Assembly: GCA_028722515.1 (NCBI GenBank)
Contig: JAQYGS010000035.1
Coordinates: forward strand, 1 to 50,022
Direction: 5' to 3'
Length of the DNA: 50,022 nucleotides
DNA from: Clostridia bacterium
Lineage (GTDB): Bacteria; Bacillota; Clostridia; Lachnospirales; Lachnospiraceae
Shown here: positions 6,743 through 14,915 of the stretch, piece by piece
How the letters are laid out: each line of letters starts with the position of its first letter
Position numbering within the stretch: the stretch's first letter is position 1
The notes under the pieces: generated by a model
Database searches by the model: none
What the model saw: only the letters and a program-made list of their open reading frames with translations
Told to the model about the DNA's origin: nothing
Program-made: the position numbers and the translations under genes

Positions 6743-8323
6743 TTATTCCGCCGCATTTTCTGCGCCGGCTTCGTCCGTCTCTGCCTCAGGGATCTCATCC
6801 TCTTCTCCATTTAAGAGGGAATCAAGAACTTCCTGTGGCATTCCTGCCTGGGTCAGGTTATCCATAATGGCATTGAAATCCATTGTAGACGTATATTCCT
6901 GTAATTTCTGTTCGTTATCTATATCATATGCATCTGTAATAGAGGTCAGATCCGGCATCTGTAATTTCTCTCCCTTGGAAGAGGCAAGGGATAAGGTTCC
7001 AAGAGAGCTTCCGGCACTTGTTACAGAAAGATTAATGGAAGAAGTATCTCCTTCTGAGGCAAGGTTTAAAACCAATGCTAAATTCTCAATAGAGGAAGCC
7101 TGGTCATCTTCTCCGGAAGCAATGGGGGATACGGTATAAGTTCCCGTAATCTTTCCCTTCTTAGCAGAAGAAATATTGTAATCAGACACTTCAATGGCTG
7201 CGTAAGGAGTGGAATCCATAGTCAGCTGGTAATTTCCGCTTAGAAGACCATCTGTTACTTTTCCTGAACCTTCCAGAGAAATACTGGAGTCATCAGAATT
7301 AAGGGAAAGGAGGAGACCCCGATCCTCTTTATTTCCCGTTGTTTTCCAGGTGAAAACAGGAGTGGATTCCTGGCCATTTACAAGGGAAATATCCCGCCCT
7401 GCAACTCTTCCTTTTTCTGTTACCCACAAACTGGATACAAAGTATGAATCACTGTCAGAAGTCTGAGCTTTCTTTAACTGCTCCAGTCCCTTGTCTATAT
7501 CAGACTGGAATTTGTCATAGAATCCTTCGTTTTGTGGAAGCTGTGCTTCCCAGTTCTGAAGAATTTCTTTAATCTGCTCATCGGATCTGGCAGAAGTCAG
7601 GATATCTTCTGCGGCTTTTATCCCGGCTGCAGAGGTAATCTTGCCTTTATATAAAGTACAGTCCTGGCTCACACCACCTGCTGTAAGAATCTCTGGACCC
7701 GCTTCCTCATTGTCAATGTTGTCAAAAAATATATTTCCGTATCTGTCAAGAATTTCTTTCTGTAATGAAGCCTCCGGCATGGAATTTACAGCGGCAGAGG
7801 CAATTGTAAACAGATCGCTTAAATTCCCATCCGTTTCAGGAACTTCCTCTTCTTCAATATCTGACAGACTGGCCTTCATGTATTTATCAGAAAGCTCCGG
7901 TATTTTCGCGTACATTATCTGGTTTACAGGATCAATATAAATCTCCATAGAGCAGATCTGGCTGTCGTTCAGCAGTACCTTCAGGACAGTACCGAAATTA
8001 TCTTCTTCCAAAGCTGCATCCATAGAAACAGCTGCACCCTTAAGCCAGGAAACATCAAAAGGTGCGAGTAAACCAAGAAGAGAACGCCCTGCATCTTCAA
8101 GCTTCAGGGAAAGATTGCCATGTATTTCTGAGAGGAAAGCAGGATCCTTCTTTAAAGAATCTGCAACGCTTTCGGTTAATTTCTTCACCATTTTCCCCCA
8201 GGCTTCTTCCTCGGCCTGTGCATAAGTGTCTGCTGCAAAAGCAGAAGAAGGCACGGCGGTAAGACCTAACAGAGCAGCCATACTAAGAGCAGCTGTTTTT
8301 TTGAACAATGTTTTCTTTCTCAT
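6743..8323 (-). CDS. Secreted protein of unknown function
   Basis: A protein of 526 residues. The start at 8323 (MRKKTLFKK) has AAGGAGG 7-8 bases upstream; the longer frame to 8368 lacks one. A signal peptide is clear: basic n-region, hydrophobic SMAALLGLTAVPS and a signal peptidase I site SAFA-AD. The mature part is rich in Asp, Ser and Leu and has many short beta-prone stretches (for example around residues 330-460, with repeated GSGKVTDG and GKITGTY phrases), with a very acidic C-terminus (EEDEIPEAETDEAGAENAAE). No sortase motif, membrane anchor or catalytic signature is seen. It is similar in style to the large uncharacterised exported proteins of Lachnospiraceae. Confidence 0.75.
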   Translation of the reverse strand: MRKKTLFKKTAALSMAALLGLTAVPSSAFAADTYAQAEEEAWGKMVKKLTESVADSLKKDPAFLSEIHGNLSLKLEDAGRSLLGLLAPFDVSWLKGAAVSMDAALEEDNFGTVLKVLLNDSQICSMEIYIDPVNQIMYAKIPELSDKYMKASLSDIEEEEVPETDGNLSDLFTIASAAVNSMPEASLQKEILDRYGNIFFDNIDNEEAGPEILTAGGVSQDCTLYKGKITSAAGIKAAEDILTSARSDEQIKEILQNWEAQLPQNEGFYDKFQSDIDKGLEQLKKAQTSDSDSYFVSSLWVTEKGRVAGRDISLVNGQESTPVFTWKTTGNKEDRGLLLSLNSDDSSISLEGSGKVTDGLLSGNYQLTMDSTPYAAIEVSDYNISSAKKGKITGTYTVSPIASGEDDQASSIENLALVLNLASEGDTSSINLSVTSAGSSLGTLSLASSKGEKLQMPDLTSITDAYDIDNEQKLQEYTSTMDFNAIMDNLTQAGMPQEVLDSLLNGEEDEIPEAETDEAGAENAAE

Positions 8324-8460
8324 AGGAATCCTCCTTATTCTGTATGATGTAGAATGAATCTTTGTCATTCTATATTCATCTTACCATGTGAAGACAGTTC
8401 CCGCCATAGTTTTTTTTACCATTTTATCGATCATAAACGTTATAAAAGTTCGCCGGAATA

Positions 8461-8489
8461 TTGAGTATTAAAAGAGAAACTATTATAAT
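8461..8489 (+). promoter_or_regulatory. Sigma-A promoter upstream of the broken Rpn gene
   Basis: TTGAGT (8461-8466), a 17-base spacer and TATAAT (8484-8489). It lies about 120 bases before the remnant's start codon, in the 286-base gap between the divergent genes. Confidence 0.55.
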
Positions 8490-8609
8490 AAAGTGTGTAG
8501 AGTGTGTAACCACCTAAGATAAAATATAACATAAAGTACATGCGATAAAACCGGATATGTAAGAGGCATTCCGGGAACTGATAGAATAATATTATTTCAG
8601 GAGGGTTGC

Positions 8610-9078
8610 ATGGCAAAGGAAAACAAAAATTACAAAGACAGTGTATTTACAGATTTGTTTTATTCAGACAGGGATGCAAAGGTTAATCTGCTCAGCCTCT
8701 ATAACGCTTTGTATGGAACTTCCTACACAGATTCCAATCTGATCCGGAAAGTCCGTCTGGAGGATGTCATTTTTAAAAATTTCAAAAACGATATTGCATT
8801 TACAGTAAATCAGACAGAATATTTTAAAGGACTATCTTGAAAGAAAGTCATCGGAGGTAGTGAATATGTTGATGGTGGAATATGATTACGACACAGACAT
8901 TAAGGTACAGAGAAAAGAAGCAATGGAAGAAGGCATTCAGCAGGGCATAGAGAAAAATACTTTGGATTCAATTAAGAAAGTGATGAATTCTTTACATGTT
9001 ACTGCAGAACGTGCTATGGAGATACTGGAAATTCCCCGGAATGATTATCAGAACTACCTGCGTAAACTGCGAAAATAA
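8610..9078 (+). pseudogene. Rpn/PD-(D/E)XK nuclease family remnant
   Basis: Two pieces of one gene. The N-terminal piece (8610-8840, MAKENKNYKDSVFTDLFYSD) keeps the family start up to DVIFKNFKNDIAFTVN. The C-terminal piece, in a different frame (8860-9078), keeps EVVNMLMVEYDYDTDIK and the EGIQQGIEK helix typical of family C-termini. The middle, which should hold the D...ExQ nuclease core, is missing, and a +1 shift at about 8825 separates the parts. The ribosome binding site (AGGAGG) and a promoter survive. Loss of the catalytic core by internal deletion means it cannot cut DNA. Confidence 0.8.
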
Positions 9079-9225
9079 ATTTCAAGTGCACAGTGGAGTC
9101 AGGCAATGCGCCCGACTAAGGATGCGTAATCCGGCAGGGGAGGAACACTGTCAAATAAGCTGCTTGTCGCATCATTTGAAGCTATTATAGCTCTAGGGGG
9201 GTCAGAAAAATGTACGGTTTCCATA
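9079..9225. other. Intergenic stretch without recognisable content
   Basis: There is no gene, RNA or clear hairpin between the Rpn remnant and the transposase remnant. The GC-richer text with several stops looks like decayed coding sequence. Confidence 0.4.
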
Positions 9226-9420
9226 GACTATTTCTACAGGCTTTCAGCGCCTTTTTTACATAAGAACGGCTGAATCATCAGCTGTGCGGACCGCTATCTG
9301 AAACTGCTGTATGGCTGGATAAAAGAGGAATTCCTGAAAAGCCGGTACGTACATCCGCTGTGACGAGACCCGGATACCTTATTGGTGATAAAGAAGACAA
9401 AGAGCCTGTGGATACATATC
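9226..9420 (+). pseudogene. Degenerate IS66-like transposase fragment
   Basis: Reading with frame changes gives ISCADRYLKLLYGWIKEEFL, then KSRYVH, a frameshift, and CDETRIPYW followed by a stop. Then KSLWIH can be read. This matches the start of the IS66 TnpC DDE domain, where a helical region precedes Y-[IV]-H-x-DET and, later, a KSYMW-type strand. Stops and shifts show it is dead. No terminal repeats were found around it. The identification is by motif resemblance only. Confidence 0.55.
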
Positions 9421-9579
9421 AGCATTTTGCATCTTTTTTGATTTACTATGCCGGGCTTAACATTATGGAAACTACATCCAATCATGAAATTTTCCGGATG
9501 TCCATGCGTCTGTCGTGAGAATGCCGAATCAAACAGACCCGCAAATCCGCAGGGGTGATGGCATGTCTTCTTTACATTA

Positions 9580-9609
9580 TAGACAGATAGCAAACAAATA
9601 TGCTATAAT
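9580..9609 (+). promoter_or_regulatory. Sigma-A promoter immediately upstream of the group II intron
   Basis: TAGACA (9580-9585, five of six bases of the consensus), an 18-base spacer and a perfect TATAAT (9604-9609). The expected start site, 7-9 bases further on, falls about 2-4 bases before the intron boundary at 9620. It was probably the lepA promoter before the insertion. Confidence 0.65.
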
Positions 9610-10133
9610 ACAGAATTAGGTGCGAGCTGCGAAATCAGCATAGCTGATTTCCCCTAGCGAGCGGAAGAAATTCTGCAAGCTCTGGTAAGCTGATAACAAT
9701 ACAGTAGGAAAATCCTATCAGGTAAGGTCTAGCCAACCGCCTGTACCGAGTCCTTGGAATCGAAATGGTAACATTAGGTTTAAGCGTAGGACAGGGAGCA
9801 ACAGAGCCGAAACGAAGGTGAAGTGATTGAGCTGGGAAATTATTATGAGGTTGGAAATGGTCGATGTGTTCTTTTTCACAGCAGACAACACTGCTATAAC
9901 CGCTATGGTGAGGTTATTGTGGCATCCCCCAGTCTGAGAGCTTGGCGAGGTTGATGATAAGTATGTTATCGGAACAGCTGAGGTTCTGTCATTTCCTCGT
10001 AAGAGGTATGGAAACCAAAACAAAGAAATGCGTCAGGAATCCAAATGAACGGCAGGAAGTCCGACACAGTCATAGTATCTAAGAAGTCTGTGAAAACAGA
10101 TGGAGAAAAGGGCTGTGCACTTTATAGCTTCAA

Positions 10134-11489
10134 GTGATAAGAAACTATGCAGACGAAAGAGAGCTGATGAACATGGTGAACGAGTTGCTTGGAATACAGT
10201 ACAATATCGCAAAAGCAAACAGAACTGACAGAAAGGTTCAAAATCTTGCGTCATATATCAATGAAGATACCCTAAGAGCAGTCCATAAAACTATGGATAG
10301 AAGAAAAGCGTATGGAATTGATAAGGTGACAAAAGAAGATTATGAACAGAATCTTGAGGAAAATCTTGCGAATCTTGTAAAACGGATGAAAAGTGGAAGT
10401 TACCGTCCGAATCCAACAAGGCGAGTCTATATTCCGAAAGAAACAAAAGGCAAAATGAGACCACTGGGAATCTCCTGTTATGAGGATAAACTGGTGGAAA
10501 ATGCGATTGCACAGATACTGGAGCAGATTTACGAACCGAAGTTTTATAATGAGAGCTTTGGTTTCCGTCCAAACAGGAACTGCCATCAGGCAGTGAGGGA
10601 AATCATAGAGATGGTACAGTATCGGAAGACGAATTATGTGGTGGAAGCAGATATCAGAGGATTCTTTGATAATGTAGACCATGAATGGCTGATGAAGATG
10701 CTGCCACATGACATAGCTGACAAAAGATTTCTTGAGATAATTGAGAAATTTCTGAAAGCGGGAATCATGGAAAATGGCAAATTCCTTGACAGCGAACGGG
10801 GAACCCCACAGGGAAATGGAGCCAGTCCAATACTTGCAAATATTTATCTGCATTATGTACTGGACAACTGGTTTGATGTAATTGTAAAGAGACAATGTAA
10901 AGGCGAATGTTATCTGATTCGCTATTGCGATGATTTTGTCTGTTGTTTTCAGAACCAATATGAAGCACAGGTATTCAGGCGGAGACTGGAAGAGCGCTTT
11001 GGGAAATATGGATTGGAGCTGGCGGAGGAAAAGACGAAGATTTTGGAATTTGGGAGGTTTGCCAGGCAAAACCGAAAAGCAAGAGGAGAAAGAAAACCAG
11101 ATACCTTTGACTTCCTTGGTTTCACGTTTTATTGCGGAATGGACGGAAAGAAGCAGTTTTTCCGTTGTAGGGTAAAGACCAGTAAGAAGAAATTCCGCAG
11201 CAAAATCAAGGCAATGAAAGAATGGATAAAGGTTCACAGAGCAATGCCACTAGAGCAGTTATTCAAAACAGTCAATGCGAAACTTCGTGGGCATTACCAG
11301 TATTATGGAGTGACCGACAATACGATAGAAGTGAAGAACTTTCTGATGCAGACAAAATGGTTATTGTTTAAGTGGCTCAATCGGAGAAGTCAGAGAAGAT
11401 GTTATACGATGGATACTTTCTTTAATGGTCTACTTAGAGCTTTTCCATTACTTGAACCAAGTATCAAAGTGAGTTTGTTTTACAGATAG
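10134..11489 (+). CDS. ltrA: Group II intron reverse transcriptase/maturase
   Basis: A protein of 451 residues from GTG 10134; ATG 10167 (MNMVNELLGIQYNIAKANR) is an equally likely start, and neither has a strong ribosome binding site. RT blocks are clear: KAYGIDKVTKEDYEQN, RRVYIPKETKGKMRPLGI, ADIRGFFDNVDHEWL, GTPQGNGASPILANIYL and the catalytic YCDD (residues 264-267; YADD is more usual). A C-terminal maturase X region follows (FDFLGFTFY onward, ending LLEPSIKVSLFYR). No HNH endonuclease domain is seen after it. It would bind the unspliced intron, help splicing and prime reverse transcription during retrohoming. Confidence 0.9.
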   Translation: MIRNYADERELMNMVNELLGIQYNIAKANRTDRKVQNLASYINEDTLRAVHKTMDRRKAYGIDKVTKEDYEQNLEENLANLVKRMKSGSYRPNPTRRVYIPKETKGKMRPLGISCYEDKLVENAIAQILEQIYEPKFYNESFGFRPNRNCHQAVREIIEMVQYRKTNYVVEADIRGFFDNVDHEWLMKMLPHDIADKRFLEIIEKFLKAGIMENGKFLDSERGTPQGNGASPILANIYLHYVLDNWFDVIVKRQCKGECYLIRYCDDFVCCFQNQYEAQVFRRRLEERFGKYGLELAEEKTKILEFGRFARQNRKARGERKPDTFDFLGFTFYCGMDGKKQFFRCRVKTSKKKFRSKIKAMKEWIKVHRAMPLEQLFKTVNAKLRGHYQYYGVTDNTIEVKNFLMQTKWLLFKWLNRRSQRRCYTMDTFFNGLLRAFPLLEPSIKVSLFYR

Positions 11490-11510
11490 TGTGTGAAAAT
11501 ATAGAGTGAA

Positions 11511-11578
11511 AAGCCGTATGCGTTAATAGCGCACGTACGGTTTTGAGTAGGGGTATGGGGAGTAATCCCCATATCTAC
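11511..11578 (+). ncRNA. Group II intron domains V and VI
   Basis: Domain V: AAGCCGT pairs with ACGGTTT, then ATGCGT pairs with GCGCA-T with a two-base CG bulge. The catalytic AGC triad is at 11512-11514. Domain VI: GTAGGGGTATGGGG pairs with CCCCATATCTAC and ends at the intron 3' end. Confidence 0.75.
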
Positions 11579-11627
11579 TAGAGAACTCATTTAAAATCAG
11601 AAGAAAAATTAGGGAGGGAATTCCTGA

Positions 11628-13436
11628 ATGATAGATCAGAGCAAAATCAGAAATTTCTGTATTATTGCACATATTGACCATGGTAAATCAACACTTGCGG
11701 ACAGAATCATAGAGATGACCGGTACTCTGACGGAAAGGGAAATGCAGTCCCAGGTTCTTGACAATATGGAGCTGGAGAGGGAAAGAGGAATCACTATCAA
11801 ATCCCAGGCTGTCCGCATTGTATATAAGGCCAAAGACGGAGAAGAGTATATTTTTAATCTGATTGATACTCCCGGGCATGTGGACTTTAATTATGAAGTA
11901 TCCAGAAGTCTGGCTGCCTGCGACGGAGCTGTCCTTGTGGTGGATGCTGCCCAGGGAATTGAAGCCCAGACATTGGCTAATGTTTATCTGGCACTGGATC
12001 ATGATCTGGACGTGCTGCCTGTAATTAACAAAATAGACCTGCCGAGTGCAGAACCTGACCGTGTGGTAAATGAGATTGAGGATGTGATCGGGCTGGAAGC
12101 TCAGGATGCTCCAAGGATTTCAGCAAAGACAGGACTGAACGTGGAAGAAGTTCTGGAACAGATCGTGCATAAGCTGCCCGCTCCGAAAGGAGATGTGAAT
12201 GCTCCTTTAAAGGCACTTATTTTTGATTCTCTTTATGATTCCTACAAGGGTGTGATCGTGTTTTGTCGTATTATGGACGGACGTGTGAAAAAAGGAACCC
12301 AGATACGGATGATGGCAACAGGCTTTGTAACCGAAGTAGTAGAAGTAGGATATTTCGGGGCAGGCCAGTTCATTCCATGCGAAGAGCTGACTGCAGGAAT
12401 GGTAGGTTATATAACTGCCAGCATCAAGAGCCTGGGAGATACCCATGTGGGAGATACCGTAACGGACAATCAGAGACCCTGTAAGGAGCCGCTTCCCGGG
12501 TATAAGAAGGTGAATCCAATGGTCTATTGCGGACTTTATCCAGCAGATGGAGCCAAATATGGCGACCTGCGAGATGCACTGGAGAAACTGCAGCTAAATG
12601 ATGCTTCCCTTTTCTATGAACCGGAGACATCCGCAGCTCTTGGTTTTGGATTCCGATGTGGTTTCCTGGGACTTCTCCATCTGGAAATCATTCAGGAACG
12701 ACTGGAGAGAGAATACAATCTGGATCTGGTGACTACAGCGCCGGGAGTTGTTTATAAGGTCCATAAGACCAATGGGGATGTAATAGAGCTTACCAATCCC
12801 AGCAATCTTCCTGATCCTTCAGAGATAGAATATATGGAAGAGCCTATGGTCAGTGCAGAGATCATGGTTACCACGGACTATATCGGTGCCATTATGGATC
12901 TGTGCCAGGAGAGAAGAGGCCAGTATCTTGGAATGGAATATATGGAAGCAACCCGGGCACTTCTTAAATATAAACTTCCTTTAAATGAGATCATTTATGA
13001 TTTCTTTGATGCATTGAAATCTCGTTCCAGAGGATATGCTTCCCTGGATTATGAGCTTTGCGGATATGAAAGAAGCGAGCTTGTGAAACTGGATATTCTG
13101 GTAAATAAGGAAGAAGTGGACGCTCTTTCCTTTATTGTTCATGCAGATACCGCCTATGAAAGAGGCCGTAAAATGTGTGAGAAATTAAAAGAAGAGATTC
13201 CCAGACAGCTGTTTGAGATCCCTATTCAGGCGGCAATTGGAAGCAAGATCATTGCAAGGGAAACTGTGAAAGCCATGCGTAAAGATGTGCTTGCCAAATG
13301 CTATGGAGGAGATATTTCCCGAAAGAAGAAGCTTCTGGAGAAACAGAAGGAAGGCAAGAAGCGTATGAGGCAGATCGGTAATGTGGAGATTCCTCAGAAA
13401 GCATTTATGAGTGTGCTGAAGCTGGATGACAAATAA
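11628..13436 (+). CDS. lepA: Elongation factor 4 (LepA), ribosome back-translocase GTPase
   Basis: A protein of 602 residues, full family length. GTPase motifs are AHIDHGKST (14-22), DTPGHVDF and NKIDLPSA. The later domains read through [14 protein letters not shown] to the LepA-specific C-terminus ending with [22 protein letters not shown]. LepA acts on stalled or mis-translocated ribosomes and in 30S assembly. ATG 11628 follows AGGGAGGG. The natural promoter (9580-9609) is separated from the gene by the group II intron; no other promoter is evident in the 50 bases after the intron, so expression may depend on transcription through it. A small lipoprotein gene and hemW follow closely. Confidence 0.98.
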   Translation: MIDQSKIRNFCIIAHIDHGKSTLADRIIEMTGTLTEREMQSQVLDNMELERERGITIKSQAVRIVYKAKDGEEYIFNLIDTPGHVDFNYEVSRSLAACDGAVLVVDAAQGIEAQTLANVYLALDHDLDVLPVINKIDLPSAEPDRVVNEIEDVIGLEAQDAPRISAKTGLNVEEVLEQIVHKLPAPKGDVNAPLKALIFDSLYDSYKGVIVFCRIMDGRVKKGTQIRMMATGFVTEVVEVGYFGAGQFIPCEELTAGMVGYITASIKSLGDTHVGDTVTDNQRPCKEPLPGYKKVNPMVYCGLYPADGAKYGDLRDALEKLQLNDASLFYEPETSAALGFGFRCGFLGLLHLEIIQERLEREYNLDLVTTAPGVVYKVHKTNGDVIELTNPSNLPDPSEIEYMEEPMVSAEIMVTTDYIGAIMDLCQERRGQYLGMEYMEATRALLKYKLPLNEIIYDFFDALKSRSRGYASLDYELCGYERSELVKLDILVNKEEVDALSFIVHADTAYERGRKMCEKLKEEIPRQLFEIPIQAAIGSKIIARETVKAMRKDVLAKCYGGDISRKKKLLEKQKEGKKRMRQIGNVEIPQKAFMSVLKLDDK

Positions 13437-13465
13437 ACCGGATGGATGTGAACAGGAGATTTTTT

Positions 13466-13714
13466 ATGAAAAAGTATAGAATATATTTGACTGTGTTCTG
13501 TGGTCTTCTTGCCTGTCTGCTTGTGTGCGGATGTGGGAAAAAGAAGGAGCAGGATGCTGAATCTTCGCAGGTGATTCCGATCAGCGCAGCACCGGAAGTA
13601 ACCCCCACTCCTGAACTTTCTCAGATCAATCCGGATGCGGTAGTGACAAACGGGAATCTGACAATGGTGAATGAATATCTTGCCAGGGGAGATAGTGATG
13701 ACAGCCAGCAGTAA
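13466..13714 (+). CDS. Small lipoprotein of unknown function
   Basis: A protein of 82 residues. ATG 13466 is preferred because CAGGAG is about 7 bases upstream; ATG 13442 has none. It has a basic start MKKYR, a hydrophobic stretch and a lipobox-like LVCGC, with Cys23 as the likely lipidated residue (Cys at -2 is unusual). The mature part is short, proline/acid-rich and probably disordered (APEVTPTPELSQINPDAVVT). It overlaps hemW by 17 bases. No function can be assigned. Confidence 0.65.
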   Translation: MKKYRIYLTVFCGLLACLLVCGCGKKKEQDAESSQVIPISAAPEVTPTPELSQINPDAVVTNGNLTMVNEYLARGDSDDSQQ

Positions 13715-14840
13715 ACGAAAAGATGACTTGGAAATATATGTGCATATTCCCTTCTGTATCCGCAAATGTGAATACTGTGATTTTCTTTCAGGACCTGCAG
13801 GACCTGATGAGCAGGAGAAATATGTACAGGCACTATTAAGAGAAATTCAATGGACAGAGGAAGGAAAAGGAAGGAGTGTATCCTCCATATTTATTGGAGG
13901 AGGCACTCCTTCTGTACTGGATGAGAAATGGATCGGCAGGATTCTGGAAGAAATAAAAAGTCACTTCCAGGTGGATCCTCAGGCGGAAATATCTATCGAG
14001 GTTAATCCCGGAACAGCTGATTATGGTAAATTCCTTTCCTACAGGCAGTATGGAATCAACCGGGTAAGCATAGGACTTCAGTCTCCGGATGACACAGAAC
14101 TGAAGATACTTGGAAGAATTCATACTTTTTCCCAGTTTCTCAAAAGCTATGAAGCGGCCAGAAAGGCTGGCTTTACCAATATTAATGTGGATCTTATCAG
14201 TGCCATTCCTGACCAGACATATGAAAGATGGGTCAATAATCTGAAAATCACAGCAGAACTGGAGCCTGAGCATATTTCTGCATACAGTCTGATTATTGAA
14301 GAAGGAACGCCTTTTGCCGGGAAAAAACTGAATCTGCCTGACGAGGATACAGAATATGAAATGTATGAGGCCACTGCCAGAATCCTTAAACAATACGGTT
14401 ATGAGCAGTATGAAATTTCAAATTATGCAAAAAAAGGGAAGGCCTGCAGGCACAATATCGGATACTGGACAAGGAAAGACTATCTGGGCCTGGGACTGGG
14501 TGCTTCTTCCCTGTATGGCACTTTCCGCTTTAAAAATACACAAAATATGGAAGAATATATGAAATACAGTGCTGTTTCGGACAAAATACGTATTGCGGAA
14601 CCAGAGCTTACCCTGCAGGATGAAATGGCAGAGTTTATGTTTCTTGGGCTTCGTATGACCAGAGGGATTTCTAAAACAGATTTTCAGCAGGAATTTGGAC
14701 TGCCCGTTGAGAAAGTTTATGGAAAAGTATTGGAAAAATACTTGAATCTCAAACTCCTGGAAGAAAAAGATGACAGGATTTTTCTTACCAGGCCGGGCAT
14801 TCATGTCAGCAATGCGGTGATGGCAGATTTTATTTTATAA
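13698..14840 (+). CDS. hemW: Heme chaperone HemW (radical SAM)
   Basis: A protein of 380 residues. ATG 13698 is chosen because GGGGAGAT precedes it and the MTASSKRKDDLEIYVHIPFC start fits the family. The radical-SAM cluster Cys are C20, C24 and C27 (CIRKCEYC). IFIGGGTPS and the S-adenosylmethionine-binding strands follow, and the heme-binding HNxxYW motif of HemW occurs as HNIGYW. That motif, and the shorter length, separate it from coproporphyrinogen dehydrogenase HemN. It would insert heme into respiratory or other hemoproteins. The lepA-hemW order is common in Firmicutes. Confidence 0.93.
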   Translation: MTASSKRKDDLEIYVHIPFCIRKCEYCDFLSGPAGPDEQEKYVQALLREIQWTEEGKGRSVSSIFIGGGTPSVLDEKWIGRILEEIKSHFQVDPQAEISIEVNPGTADYGKFLSYRQYGINRVSIGLQSPDDTELKILGRIHTFSQFLKSYEAARKAGFTNINVDLISAIPDQTYERWVNNLKITAELEPEHISAYSLIIEEGTPFAGKKLNLPDEDTEYEMYEATARILKQYGYEQYEISNYAKKGKACRHNIGYWTRKDYLGLGLGASSLYGTFRFKNTQNMEEYMKYSAVSDKIRIAEPELTLQDEMAEFMFLGLRMTRGISKTDFQQEFGLPVEKVYGKVLEKYLNLKLLEEKDDRIFLTRPGIHVSNAVMADFIL

Positions 14841-14844
14841 CCCC

Positions 14845-14873
14845 TTGCCAAACGGATGTTCGTGCATTATACT
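14845..14873 (+). promoter_or_regulatory. uvrA promoter
   Basis: TTGCCA (14845-14850), a spacer of exactly 17 bases, and TATACT (14868-14873), 43 bases before the uvrA start. Confidence 0.7.
14849..14862 (+). promoter_or_regulatory. LexA/DinR-like SOS box
   Basis: CAAACGGATGTTCG compares with the Firmicute consensus CGAAC-N4-GTTCG, with one mismatch in the conserved arms. It covers the spacer between the -35 and -10 of the uvrA promoter, the position where LexA blocks RNA polymerase. Confidence 0.65.
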
Positions 14874-14915
14874 GAGAAATATGACGTAAATGACAGGAGG
14901 TAACAGGAGAAACCA

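Larger units (their letters stand above)
9620..11578 (+). mobile_element. Group II intron with reverse transcriptase
   Basis: The 5' end is GTGCG at 9620, the bacterial group II consensus, followed by about 500 bases of structured, non-coding domains I-III (9620-10133). The open reading frame sits in domain IV. Domain V (11511-11543) and domain VI follow, and the 3' end is placed at AC (11577-11578), eight bases after a candidate branch A. The total is about 1.96 kb. It inserted between a promoter and lepA in the sense direction, so lepA messages would carry it. Confidence 0.85.

Noticed and set aside
10272-11237. Open frame of 321 codons opposite the intron reverse transcriptase
   Set aside because: It is Phe/His/Leu-rich shadow text of the reverse transcriptase gene and shows no motif of its own.
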